DNA of 64,000 nt from Halomonas sp. LR3S48 (GTDB lineage Bacteria > Pseudomonadota > Gammaproteobacteria > Pseudomonadales > Halomonadaceae): NCBI RefSeq assembly GCF_025725665.1, contig NZ_CP107009.1, positions 3,534,001-3,598,000 on the forward strand. The letters run 5' to 3'. Positions 53,775 to 63,358 of the stretch are shown here, piece after piece (position 1 is the first letter of the stretch; each line of letters opens with the position of its first letter). The position numbers and the translations under genes are program-made. Below the pieces are notes generated by a model. It ran no database searches and was not told the DNA's origin. It saw only the letters and a program-made list of their open reading frames with translations.

Positions 53775-54803
53775 CTAACTGGCCAGATCGAGCACCACCC
53801 GGCCTTCGATCCTGCCGTCGATCATGCGCTGGAAGACGTCGTTGATGTTCTCCAGGCGATCGGTGCTCACCGTGGCCTTGACCTTGCCCTCGCCAGCGAA
53901 GTCCAGCGACTCCTGCAAGTCCTGGCGGGTGCCGACGATGGAGCCGCGCACGGTGATGCCGTTGAGCACGGTCTCGAAGATCGGCAGCGGGAAGTTACCG
54001 GGCGGCAGGCCGTTGAGCGAAATGGTGCCACCACGGCGCACCATGCCCTGGGCCTGCTCGAAGGCCTTGGGCGACACCGCGGTAACCAGTACACCATGGG
54101 CGCCGCCGATCGCTTTCTTGAGGTAAGCCACCGGGTCGGTCTTGGCCGCGTTGACGGTGACGCTGGCGCCCAGCCGCTCAGCCAGCGCCAGCTTGGCGTC
54201 GTCGATGTCCACGGCGGCGACGTTGAGGCCCATGGCCTTGGCGTACTGCACTGCCATGTGGCCCAGTCCGCCGACGCCGGAAATCACCACCCACTGGCCT
54301 GGACGGGTGTCGGTCACCTTGAGCCCCTTGTAGACGGTGACGCCAGCGCACAGCACCGGGGCGATTTCGACGAAGCCAACGTTGTCCGGCAGATGACCGG
54401 CATAGTCGGCCACCGCCAGGGTGTAGTCGGCGAAGCCACCATTGACCGAATAGCCGGTGTTCTGCTGCGACTCGCACAGGGTCTCCCAGCCGCCCAGGCA
54501 GTGCTCGCAGTGGCCACAGGCGGAATGCAGCCAGGGCACGCCGATGCGATCGCCCTCCTTGACGTGCTTGACGCCGGCCCCGACGGCAGCCACGTGGCCC
54601 ACGCCCTCATGGCCGGGTATGAAAGGCGGACTGGGCTTGACCGGCCAGTCGCCGTGGGCCGCATGCAGGTCGGTGTGACATACCCCCGAGGCAGCTATCT
54701 TGACCAGCACCTCGCCGGGACCGGGGCGCGGTACCTCGACCTCCTCGATGGCCAACGGCTCGCCGAACTTGCGAACCACGGCGGCTTTCATCGTCTTGTC
54801 CAT
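53775..54803 (-). CDS. adhP: Zinc-dependent alcohol dehydrogenase, AdhP-like
   Basis: A 342-residue medium-chain dehydrogenase of AdhP type. The catalytic zinc site is visible as [15 protein letters not shown] and GHEGVGHV, and the structural zinc site as [16 protein letters not shown]; the NAD-binding motif is [19 protein letters not shown]. It oxidises primary alcohols with NAD. I choose the ATG at 54803 ([14 protein letters not shown]), preceded by AAGGAGAG nine bases away. It is downstream of the aldehyde dehydrogenase gene on the same strand, after a hairpin, and may work with it. Confidence 0.88.
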   Translation of the reverse strand: MDKTMKAAVVRKFGEPLAIEEVEVPRPGPGEVLVKIAASGVCHTDLHAAHGDWPVKPSPPFIPGHEGVGHVAAVGAGVKHVKEGDRIGVPWLHSACGHCEHCLGGWETLCESQQNTGYSVNGGFADYTLAVADYAGHLPDNVGFVEIAPVLCAGVTVYKGLKVTDTRPGQWVVISGVGGLGHMAVQYAKAMGLNVAAVDIDDAKLALAERLGASVTVNAAKTDPVAYLKKAIGGAHGVLVTAVSPKAFEQAQGMVRRGGTISLNGLPPGNFPLPIFETVLNGITVRGSIVGTRQDLQESLDFAGEGKVKATVSTDRLENINDVFQRMIDGRIEGRVVLDLAS

Positions 54804-54914
54804 AGCCTTGCTCTCCTTATCTAGCCTGTCGTGTCGGACGGCGGTTGCCGAACGACGGGACCAACGGAATCGCCAGGAGCTGGAGTGGTTGGCCACTCTC
54901 TAGAAAGAGGCAGA

Positions 54915-54941
54915 ATGCCGCCCGGACGGGCCGGGCGGCAT
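54915..54941 (-). terminator. Terminator-like hairpin after the aldehyde dehydrogenase gene
   Basis: ATGCCGCCCGG and CCGGGCGGCAT form an 11-bp perfect stem with an ACGGG loop, 22 bp after the stop at 54963. The following T-content (TTCTGCCTCTTTC) is weak. Confidence 0.7.
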
Positions 54942-54962
54942 GGTGGTTCAGAACATGACGGC

Positions 54963-56483
<1,521 letters not shown>

Positions 56484-56751
56484 GACGATGCTCCTGGGTT
56501 GCGTTGTTTTGCTCGGTGATGGCGGAAGGCAGCGATGGCTGCGGCTTTCACGGTCACCGACATGCTGTCTGCGACATGGGCTCTCTCGCTTCTCTCATCC
56601 GGCGCGCCAGTGATGCCAGGTGGTGTTGGCCGGCCCCAGTACGCAGTGTAGATAACCTTGGGGTGTGTACCTCATCCTCCCTTGGGTGGCATTGGGGAGG
56701 GTCTTTGGTCGTAGTCTGCCGGACCCGTGTGGAGCCCGGCAGACAAGCAGG
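56484..56751. other. Spacer between the PQQ dehydrogenase and the exaC-like gene
   Basis: About 270 bp without a gene. GTCTGCCGG and CCGGCAGAC (56714-56744) form a stem right after the PQQ dehydrogenase stop, a possible terminator. A TCCCTTGGGTGG stretch at 56678-56689 resembles, imperfectly, the 14-bp motif found in the two other promoter regions of this locus, and would lie about 195 bp before exaC. Confidence 0.5.
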
Positions 56752-58521
56752 CTACTGCGCTGCATGCTCGCTCGGCAGCTTGAAGGTCCACAGCATGCCG
56801 CCCTGGTTGAAGTTCTTGACCACCTTGGCGACCTCGCCGCCCCACAGCGGCACCGCCCCACCCCAGCCCGAGGCGACGGAGACGTACTGCTCGCCGTCCA
56901 TGGTCCAGGTGATCGGTGTGCCGACCACGCCCGAACCGGTATTGAAGCGATACAGCTCCTCGCCGGTGCGGGCGTCGAACGCCTTCAAGTAGCCTTCGGG
57001 CGTGCCGGTGAAGACCAGGTTGCCGGCGGTGGTCATCACGCCACCCCACAGCGGCGCGCGGTTCTCGTGGCGCCAGACCTCTTCGCCGGTGAGCGGATCC
57101 ATCGCGCGCAGCACGCCGATGAACTCCTCGTTGGCCGGCTTGATGGTGAATCCCGCGCCGAGATAGGCCGCCCCCCGCTTGTAGGAGACCGGCTCGTTCC
57201 AGATATCCATGGACCACTCGTTGGAGGGAACGTAGAACAGGCCGGTGTCCTGGCTGTAGGCCATCGGCATCCAGTTCTTGCCCCCAAGGAAGGCCGGGCG
57301 CGCGAGCACTGCCTCGCCCTTGTCCTCCTCGGTGGCGGACGGATCGCCCGGTCGCCCGCCCTCGGTGTAGATGGGACGCCCCTGGTCGTCGAGTCCTTCG
57401 GCCCAGGAGATCTCGTCGACGAAGGGAAAGCCGCGAATGAAGCTGCCATCGGTGCGGTCGAGCACGTAGAAGAAGCCGTTACGGTCGGCGGTGGCCGCCG
57501 CCCTGACGAGTTCGCCGTCCTGCTCGTAGTCGAACGAAATCAGTTCGTTGACCCCGTCGTAGTCCCAGCCATCGTTGGGAGTGGTCTGGAAGTGCCACTT
57601 GATGCTGCCATCGTTGGGGTCGATCGCCACCCGCGACGAGGAGAACAGGTTGTCGCCGGGGCGCAGGTGCGAATTCCACGGCGCCGGGTTGCCGGTACCG
57701 AAGAACAGGGTGTCGGTGTCGGGGTCGTAGGTACCGCCCAGCCAGGTGGCGGCCCCGCCGGTCTCCCACATGTCGCCGGGCCAGGTCAGCCCCGCCTCGC
57801 CACCGGAGATGCCGTTCTCGACGGCTTCGCCATCGCGATAGACGTAGCCCATGTGCCCCTCGACGGTCGGCCGCGTCCACAGCAGGTCGCCCGTACGTGG
57901 GTCGTAGGCCTCGACCTTGCCGACGATGCCGAACTCGCCGCCCGACACCCCGGTGATCAACTTGCCGTTGACGATGATCGGTGCCGCCGTGATCGAGTAG
58001 CCTTCCTGGTAGTCGGCCACCTGCTTGACCCACACCACCTTGCCGGTGTCCTTGTTCAGAGCGACGAGCTTGGCGTCCAGGGTGCCGAAGATGAACAGGT
58101 CGTCGTAGAGCGCACCGCCACGATTGACCACGTCGCAGCAGGGCATGATGCCGTCGGGCAGACGCGCATCGTACTGCCAGATCTCCTCACCGGTGCGGGC
58201 ATCGATCGCGTAGGCGCGCGAATAGGAGGCCGTGACGTACATCACCCCATCCTTGACGATCGGCTGGGACTCCTGGCCGCGCTGCTTCTCGCCGCCGAAG
58301 GAGAAGGCCCATGCCGGCTGCAGGGAGCGGACGTTCTCCGTATTCAGGAGGTCGATGCCGCTATAGCGCTGGCCCTGAAGCCCCATGCCATAGGTCACCA
58401 CATCCTCGGCAGTGGCGTGGTCGTTGAGGAGATCCTCGTCGGTCACCGCCTGGGCGCCAAGGGAGACGGCCAGTGTCAGGGTGCCAAGGGTAAAGCGTGT
58501 GCTTATCGAGCGATATGTCAT
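56752..58521 (-). CDS. pedH: PQQ-dependent alcohol dehydrogenase with lanthanide signature (PedH-like)
   Basis: A 589-residue quinoprotein with a Sec signal ([15 protein letters not shown]) and an eight-bladed propeller (repeated [23 protein letters not shown] segments). The adjacent cysteines that form the disulfide ring over PQQ are Cys128-Cys129 (MPCCDVV). The catalytic Asp is Asp320 in NDGWDYDG, and position +2 is also Asp (Asp322). In calcium enzymes such as ExaA/PedE this position is Ser or Ala; Asp marks lanthanide-dependent PedH and XoxF enzymes. It therefore probably oxidises ethanol and other alcohols in the periplasm using a rare-earth ion. It has its own promoter region, after a terminator at 58672-58698. 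Confidence 0.9.
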   Translation of the reverse strand: MTYRSISTRFTLGTLTLAVSLGAQAVTDEDLLNDHATAEDVVTYGMGLQGQRYSGIDLLNTENVRSLQPAWAFSFGGEKQRGQESQPIVKDGVMYVTASYSRAYAIDARTGEEIWQYDARLPDGIMPCCDVVNRGGALYDDLFIFGTLDAKLVALNKDTGKVVWVKQVADYQEGYSITAAPIIVNGKLITGVSGGEFGIVGKVEAYDPRTGDLLWTRPTVEGHMGYVYRDGEAVENGISGGEAGLTWPGDMWETGGAATWLGGTYDPDTDTLFFGTGNPAPWNSHLRPGDNLFSSSRVAIDPNDGSIKWHFQTTPNDGWDYDGVNELISFDYEQDGELVRAAATADRNGFFYVLDRTDGSFIRGFPFVDEISWAEGLDDQGRPIYTEGGRPGDPSATEEDKGEAVLARPAFLGGKNWMPMAYSQDTGLFYVPSNEWSMDIWNEPVSYKRGAAYLGAGFTIKPANEEFIGVLRAMDPLTGEEVWRHENRAPLWGGVMTTAGNLVFTGTPEGYLKAFDARTGEELYRFNTGSGVVGTPITWTMDGEQYVSVASGWGGAVPLWGGEVAKVVKNFNQGGMLWTFKLPSEHAAQ

Positions 58522-58643
58522 GGTTGTATTCTCGCTTCTGTGTCATGCGTTTTTGCCGAAGGCCCCAAGGCCTTTCCAACCCTTTCGTCATTCTTGGCGG
58601 GGGCAACTCGATCGACAATGAACCTCTCGGACGACTTCCTTCG

Positions 58644-58657
58644 TCCCTTGGTAGTAA
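58644..58657. promoter_or_regulatory. Shared 14-bp promoter motif, copy 1 (upstream of the PQQ dehydrogenase)
   Basis: TCCCTTGGTAGTAA lies 123-136 bp before the PQQ dehydrogenase start. An identical copy lies 130-143 bp before the cytochrome c gene, in the same orientation relative to the gene. It may bind the activator of the alcohol-oxidation genes. Confidence 0.65.
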
Positions 58658-58671
58658 GACCTGAGCCCACG

Positions 58672-58698
58672 AAAAAGCCGCAGCGATGCTGCGGCTTT
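58672..58698 (-). terminator. Rho-independent terminator after the metallo-hydrolase gene
   Basis: AAAGCCGCAGC and GCTGCGGCTTT form an 11-bp perfect stem with a 3-base loop, followed by T on the minus strand (TTTTTCG). It ends the four-gene accessory operon and isolates the PQQ dehydrogenase gene. Confidence 0.88.
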
Positions 58699-58726
58699 CC
58701 TGTCTCGAGAGAATCGATCCCAGCGT

Positions 58727-59671
58727 TCACTCAAGCAGCGCAAGCACGGCCTTTTCGTAGGCGGGATAGAGGTGCGTCACCGTTCGCGTCAGCTCGTAGC
58801 GTCGTCCTTCGAGCGTGTCGAACCTTGGCGGGATCTCCATGGCGGCGGCTTCCGTCATGCTTAGCCCTTGCGACGCCGCTCGGGTCAGTGCGCCATCCAG
58901 CCAAAGGAGATAGTCGCGCGTCTGCTGAAGGGCAGCATCGCCCATGCCGGACGCCCCGTGACCTGGCACCAGCCAGCGATACGGCAGCGCCTCCAGGCGC
59001 TCGAGATCGGCGAGCCATACCTCGAGACCGGGGCTCTGCGGCGTGCTCAGGGCTCTGTCGTGAAACACCAGGTCAGCGGCAAAAAGCACACCGCTCGTCT
59101 CGTCGAAAATGGCCAGGTCGGCGCCGGTATGACCGGAAAGCTCCAGCAATTCCAGGCGGCGCTCGCCGACCTTCCATTCGCCGGGTTGCAGCAACTTTTC
59201 GGGTATGACGATCTCGGTGCCGCGCATCCAGTCGCCGACGAGGCGGTACATGTTATCGGCGAATGCCTCGCCATCTCGTCTCAACAGTTCCTGCGATGCC
59301 TCGAGCATATAAAGAGAATCGAAATCGAACGCCTGGTTGCCGAAGACGTGGTCGGGATGATGATGCGTCAGCAACACATGCGTGATGGGCTCGCGCGTGG
59401 TTTTCTCGATCAGTCGTCTGAGCGCTTCGCCATATCGCCTCGACGGTCCCGTGTCGATGACCACCACCCCCTCGCCCGTCTCGATAAAGGCGGTATTGAC
59501 GATATTACCGCCGTTTTCGCGGGAGAAATTCGCCGTGCTGCCCTCCACCACCCACACGCCTTGCTCTATCTCGACGGCTTCCAGCGCATAATCCGGCTCG
59601 GCCTGGACCGGCGAGATCGACAAGCAGCTGAGCAGGACGGCAGTAAAGTACGCAATGAGCTTCCGGATCAT
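58727..59671 (-). CDS. Quinoprotein-associated metallo-beta-lactamase fold hydrolase
   Basis: A 314-residue secreted protein with a Sec signal (LIAYFTAVLLSCLSISPVQA) and the metallo-beta-lactamase fold. The zinc motif is VLLTHHHPDHVFG, with the other ligands in ELSGHTGADLAIFD, FAADLVFHD and VPGHGASG. Its place in a PQQ alcohol dehydrogenase locus beside a SoxYZ-like carrier matches the family called quinoprotein relay system zinc metallohydrolase 1. Its substrate is not established. The ATG at 59671 overlaps the stop of the SoxYZ-like gene (ATGA). Confidence 0.86.
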   Translation of the reverse strand: MIRKLIAYFTAVLLSCLSISPVQAEPDYALEAVEIEQGVWVVEGSTANFSRENGGNIVNTAFIETGEGVVVIDTGPSRRYGEALRRLIEKTTREPITHVLLTHHHPDHVFGNQAFDFDSLYMLEASQELLRRDGEAFADNMYRLVGDWMRGTEIVIPEKLLQPGEWKVGERRLELLELSGHTGADLAIFDETSGVLFAADLVFHDRALSTPQSPGLEVWLADLERLEALPYRWLVPGHGASGMGDAALQQTRDYLLWLDGALTRAASQGLSMTEAAAMEIPPRFDTLEGRRYELTRTVTHLYPAYEKAVLALLE

Positions 59672-60444
59672 TCTGCGTCCCCTTCCAGGCGCCGCTCGAA
59701 GACGTTGCCATTGTTGTCGCGCATCCACAGCAGCGGCGCAGACGGCGGCTGAGGCAACTCGAAGACGAACATCGGGTTCTCGGCGGCGGATTCGGACAGC
59801 GTCAGACTCAGCAAGGGGCTGGTTTCTCCCGCCCCGCGCAGCTCCACCCGGTCGATGAAGAAGGCCGGAACGTTGCCCACCATGCCGGAATCCATGGGGT
59901 GCATGACGTGGGTCTTGTAACGGAGATGGTCGCCGCGGGGAAAGGCTCGGCCGTGGATGGTACCAAAGCTGCGCTCCCAGTCGGGATTGGCCGCCGTCAG
60001 GCTGGGCGCCGTGCAGCCGCCGCCCGCGGCGTCCACGTGGGCGCTGGCGACGTGCCAGGTTCCCGCTTCGTCCTGCACGGCGGCACGCACCGTGGTCGCC
60101 TGCTGGACACGAAAGTTCAACGAGATGACCCGCAGCGGGAGCTCGCCGGGGTCGTAGGAGAACAAGTGCGGCACAGGGTTGAGGTCGACCCAGGTGACGA
60201 TCCGCCGCGGCCGGTGGGGAAAGCGCGACAGGTCCAGCGTCAGCGGAACCTGCGCGGAGTCCTCGGCAAAGGCGGGCACCTGCAGGTCGATGCGCTCGTC
60301 GTGCCGCACCTCGATGTCGCTGCCCAGGTAGCGCTCAAGATTGTAGCGCCACATGGGAGAGTGGAAGGGGTCGTCCGGCACCTCGGCGTGTGCCAGGACG
60401 CTCGCCCACACCAGCACCAGACATAACCAGCGCCCCAAGGTCAC
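59668..60444 (-). CDS. Quinoprotein dehydrogenase-associated SoxYZ-like carrier
   Basis: A 258-residue periplasmic protein with a signal peptide (LCLVLVWASVLAHA). The N-terminal half is SoxY-like and ends near the flexible GGGC motif (DAAGGGCTAPSLTA), whose Cys carries sulfur intermediates in true SoxY; the C-terminal half is SoxZ-like (PMDSGMVGNVPAFFIDRVEL). This fusion is typical of PQQ alcohol dehydrogenase loci, where no sulfur oxidation genes occur. The GTG start at 60444 overlaps the stop of the upstream gene (GTGA), and its stop overlaps the next ATG. Confidence 0.86.
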   Translation of the reverse strand: MTLGRWLCLVLVWASVLAHAEVPDDPFHSPMWRYNLERYLGSDIEVRHDERIDLQVPAFAEDSAQVPLTLDLSRFPHRPRRIVTWVDLNPVPHLFSYDPGELPLRVISLNFRVQQATTVRAAVQDEAGTWHVASAHVDAAGGGCTAPSLTAANPDWERSFGTIHGRAFPRGDHLRYKTHVMHPMDSGMVGNVPAFFIDRVELRGAGETSPLLSLTLSESAAENPMFVFELPQPPSAPLLWMRDNNGNVFERRLEGDAE

Positions 60445-61367
60445 GGCTCTTCCTCCCCTTCCAGGATACCGTCGTAATAGGCCGGCGGGCTGTAGCGCAG
60501 GCCGTGGCGCGCGAAAATCTCGGCGATCTCCCCCTCGCGCACCAGGCGATCAATGACCTCCTCGATTACATGCCCCAGCTCGCGGTGGGTGTGCTTGACC
60601 GCCATGCCGACGTCCCAGGTCTGCTTCACCAGGCCCGGGAAGCCGTTGTCAGCCGCCCGGAAGGGACGATCGGCATGGCGCACCAACTGATGGTCTATCT
60701 CGGCCCGGGTGCCCATGACGGCATGCACCCGCCCCTCGGCCATGGCCTCGAAGGCACGCCCGACGTCGCGAAAATGATGCGTATTGTCGCGCAGGGCGCC
60801 ACCGAAGGAGGAACTGAGATAGGTATCGGGCAGCGTATCGATCTCCACCCCGATGGGGTGGTACTGGAACACGCCCAGCGTCGATACCGAATCGAGCGCT
60901 TCGGCATCGTGGGCAATCTGCCAGCGCTCCTGCTGGTAGGGGCCGAACATCACCACCTGATCGTTGATCACTTCGCCGGTCGAATCGCGCATGTAGGCGA
61001 ATCGCCGATCATAGGGCACCCGCAGCATGACGTCGGCGATCCGCCGCTTCGCCAGGTAATGGCCCTTCCAGACGTTGTTGCGCAGGTCGTCCTCCAAGGT
61101 CTCGTCCGGGGTGATCCAGTGCACGCGGAACTCCACCCCTAATTCCTCGGCAATACGTTGGCCGATCGCCACATCGACGCCGGCGGGCTCACTGCCCTCT
61201 AGATAGGAATAGGGTGGAAAGTCGCGGTAGAGACCGACGTTGAGATAACCCGACTCGACGACGATATCGTAGGTCCGCTCAGGGGGACGGTCGAGGGCCG
61301 AGTCGCTCGCCTGGACGGGCGAGCCAAGGGTCAGCGCCAGCATGAAAATCCAGCGGATCGCGTTCAT
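60441..61367 (-). CDS. Quinoprotein dehydrogenase-associated periplasmic binding protein (XoxJ-like)
   Basis: A 308-residue ABC-type amino-acid-binding-like protein with a signal peptide (IFMLALTLGSPVQA). I start at the ATG at 61367 (MNAIRWIFML), preceded by GGGAGG. Motifs such as LNVGLYRDFPPYSYLEG, GVDVAIGQRIAEELGVEF and AFEAMAEGRVHAVMGTRAEID are typical. Such proteins accompany PQQ alcohol and methanol dehydrogenases (XoxJ/MxaJ) and help to mature the enzyme rather than import a solute. It lies 43 bp downstream of the cytochrome gene and overlaps the SoxYZ-like gene. Confidence 0.86.
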   Translation of the reverse strand: MNAIRWIFMLALTLGSPVQASDSALDRPPERTYDIVVESGYLNVGLYRDFPPYSYLEGSEPAGVDVAIGQRIAEELGVEFRVHWITPDETLEDDLRNNVWKGHYLAKRRIADVMLRVPYDRRFAYMRDSTGEVINDQVVMFGPYQQERWQIAHDAEALDSVSTLGVFQYHPIGVEIDTLPDTYLSSSFGGALRDNTHHFRDVGRAFEAMAEGRVHAVMGTRAEIDHQLVRHADRPFRAADNGFPGLVKQTWDVGMAVKHTHRELGHVIEEVIDRLVREGEIAEIFARHGLRYSPPAYYDGILEGEEEP

Positions 61368-61410
61368 GTCGCCTCCCTTATTGGCGATAATCTCACGCCT
61401 GGTCCCGGGG

Positions 61411-61848
61411 CTATTCCTTGACCGACTCGACGTAGGTCTTGATCGCCCAGATGGCGTTCTGGTCGAGATTGTCCTTGAACGAAGGCATTCCCTTACCGGT
61501 GCCGTTGCGCACGCGACCGATGAAGTACTCGTCGTCCCACTCCTCGAGTTCGCGAAGGTCCGGGGTGAGGCCACCGGACTGGGCCTGGATGCCGTGGCAA
61601 ACCGCGCAGTTGCCGGCATAACCGCTCTCCCCGACCTTGACGGCTTCGTCGTGGAATTCGCCATGCTCGTTGCCGGGCCGGAAGGGGTTCTCGCTCAGCG
61701 GCTCCGGCCCCAATTCGGGAAGACTGCCGGTATCGACCTCCTGCGGTGTCACGTCGCCGTGCCCCATGGCAACGACCGATAGAGTGAAAAAACCGAGCGC
61801 TAGGCCGGTGCTGATAAAGCGGGTTTTGAGCAGGCTAGTGGCTTTCAT
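61411..61848 (-). CDS. pedF: Cytochrome c-550, PedF-like
   Basis: A 145-residue periplasmic class I cytochrome c. A signal peptide (LALGFFTLSVVAMG) is followed by the heme site CAVCH and the axial Met in GTGKGMPSFKDNLD. It takes electrons from the PQQ alcohol dehydrogenase toward the terminal oxidase. It heads the minus-strand accessory operon and is divergent from the ABC-type binding protein gene, sharing a 267-bp promoter region with the 14-bp motif. Confidence 0.88.
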   Translation of the reverse strand: MKATSLLKTRFISTGLALGFFTLSVVAMGHGDVTPQEVDTGSLPELGPEPLSENPFRPGNEHGEFHDEAVKVGESGYAGNCAVCHGIQAQSGGLTPDLRELEEWDDEYFIGRVRNGTGKGMPSFKDNLDQNAIWAIKTYVESVKE

Positions 61849-62115
61849 TTCGGTCGCCTCCGGCTTGGATTTGTTGAACGCTTGTCGTCGCCTATTGGGG
61901 TCAAGCTCGGCGAATCTGGTTCAAGTCTAGGAAGCCGATGGCACGCGAGGAATGGCACTTTCGACCGCGAAAACCGCTCCCTTGGTAGTAACCATTTCAC
62001 TGTGAGACCTTGGGTATAGTGCTTTGGTACTGCCTCATTGCGACCATGGAAACATTCTCCCTTCCCCCTGCCTTGCCTAAGGTCATGAACACGACACCAA
62101 CCGGGGGAATGACTC
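61849..62115. promoter_or_regulatory. Divergent promoter region of the PQQ accessory genes
   Basis: This 267-bp region separates the cytochrome operon (minus) and the binding-protein operon (plus). It holds the second copy of TCCCTTGGTAGTAA and further CTTGG-containing sequence (ACCTTGGGTATAG at about 62006-62018), suggesting several sites for one regulator. Confidence 0.6.
61978..61991. promoter_or_regulatory. Shared 14-bp promoter motif, copy 2 (upstream of the cytochrome gene)
   Basis: TCCCTTGGTAGTAA, identical to the copy at 58644-58657 and at nearly the same distance (130-143 bp) from the minus-strand start. It could also serve the plus-strand gene at 62116. Confidence 0.65.
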
Positions 62116-63285
62116 ATGTCGATCCGCGTCACGAGAGTCGCGACCATCCTCGGCCTCTGGCTGGCACTCCCTGCTGCGGTCATGGCCCTGGACGTACGCA
62201 TCGGCTACGTCCAGTGGGTGCCGGACGCCGGTCCCGTGCTGTCGAACGTGACTCCCGACCCGGAGGACGCCGGTCTGCGCGGTGCCGAGCTGGCCGCCGC
62301 CGACAACAACGCCAGCGGGCGCTTCCTCGACCAGCACTATGCATTGGAGTCGCACGTTGCCGAGAGCGAGGAGCAGGCATACGCGGCCTTCGAGCAGATG
62401 CTCGACGACGGCATCGAGCTGTTCGTGCTGCGCGTCCCCGCCGAGACGCTCGTGACCATGGCCGATGCGGCGACCGAGCGGGCGTTGGTCTTCAACGCCG
62501 GGGCCAAGGAGGACTCGCTGCGCACCGGCGATTGCCGCCCCCACGTCCTGCATACCCAGCCGAGCTACGCCATGCTGACCGACGCCCTTGCCCAGTGGCT
62601 CAACCTGCGGCGCTGGCAGCAGGCCTTCCTGATCGCCGGACCGACCGACGACGACCGCGCCTGGGCCGAGGCCTTCCGCCGCTCGGCCGGGCGCTTCGGC
62701 ATCGAGCTCGTCGCCGACAAGACCTGGACCTTCGACGCCGACCTGCGGCGCACGGCGTCGCGCGAGCTGCCGCTGTTCACCCAGGCGGACGACTATGACG
62801 TGGTGGTGGTCGCCGATACCCGCGGCGACTTCGGCGAGTACGTCCCTTTCAACACCTGGCTGCCGCGCCCCGTGGTGGGCACCCAGGGCATGAGCCCGGT
62901 GGCCTGGCATCGGGTAGTGGAAAGCTGGGGCGCCGCCCAACTGCAGAACCGGTTCCGCGAACTGGCCGGGCGCGACATGAACGGAGAGGACTACGCTGCC
63001 TGGGCGGGCGTGCGCTCGCTGGGCACGGCGGTCACCGAACTCGGCGCGGCCGACCGCGAGGCAATTCGCGACTTCATCCTCTCCGAGGACTTCCAACTGG
63101 CCGCCTTCAAGGGTCGCCGTCTCGGCTACCGACCGTGGAACGGCCAACTGCGTCAGCCGATTCCGCTGGTGCATCCCCAAGGGCTGGTGATCACCGCCCC
63201 CATCGAAGGCTTCCTGCACCCGATCACCGATCTCGACTCCCTGGGCTACGACGCCGCCGAAAGCGACTGCCGCATCCGTCCTTGA
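62116..63285 (+). CDS. PQQ-dependent catabolism-associated ABC-type binding protein
   Basis: A 389-residue periplasmic protein with a signal peptide (LGLWLALPAAVMA). The fold is of branched-chain amino-acid-binding type, with motifs VRIGYVQWVPDAG, DAGLRGAELAAADNNASGRFL and FLIAGPTDDDRAWAEAFRRSAGRFG. Homologues are regular companions of PQQ alcohol dehydrogenases and are often followed by a beta-propeller protein and an ABC exporter, as appears here. The ligand is unknown. The gene is divergent from the cytochrome operon, and the next gene starts 74 bp downstream. Confidence 0.85.
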   Translation: MSIRVTRVATILGLWLALPAAVMALDVRIGYVQWVPDAGPVLSNVTPDPEDAGLRGAELAAADNNASGRFLDQHYALESHVAESEEQAYAAFEQMLDDGIELFVLRVPAETLVTMADAATERALVFNAGAKEDSLRTGDCRPHVLHTQPSYAMLTDALAQWLNLRRWQQAFLIAGPTDDDRAWAEAFRRSAGRFGIELVADKTWTFDADLRRTASRELPLFTQADDYDVVVVADTRGDFGEYVPFNTWLPRPVVGTQGMSPVAWHRVVESWGAAQLQNRFRELAGRDMNGEDYAAWAGVRSLGTAVTELGAADREAIRDFILSEDFQLAAFKGRRLGYRPWNGQLRQPIPLVHPQGLVITAPIEGFLHPITDLDSLGYDAAESDCRIRP

Positions 63286-63358
63286 AGGCCATATGCCTGC
63301 TCGGCCATCCGCCCCGGCGACGATTCGACACAACTTACCAACAACAAGGAATCCGACG

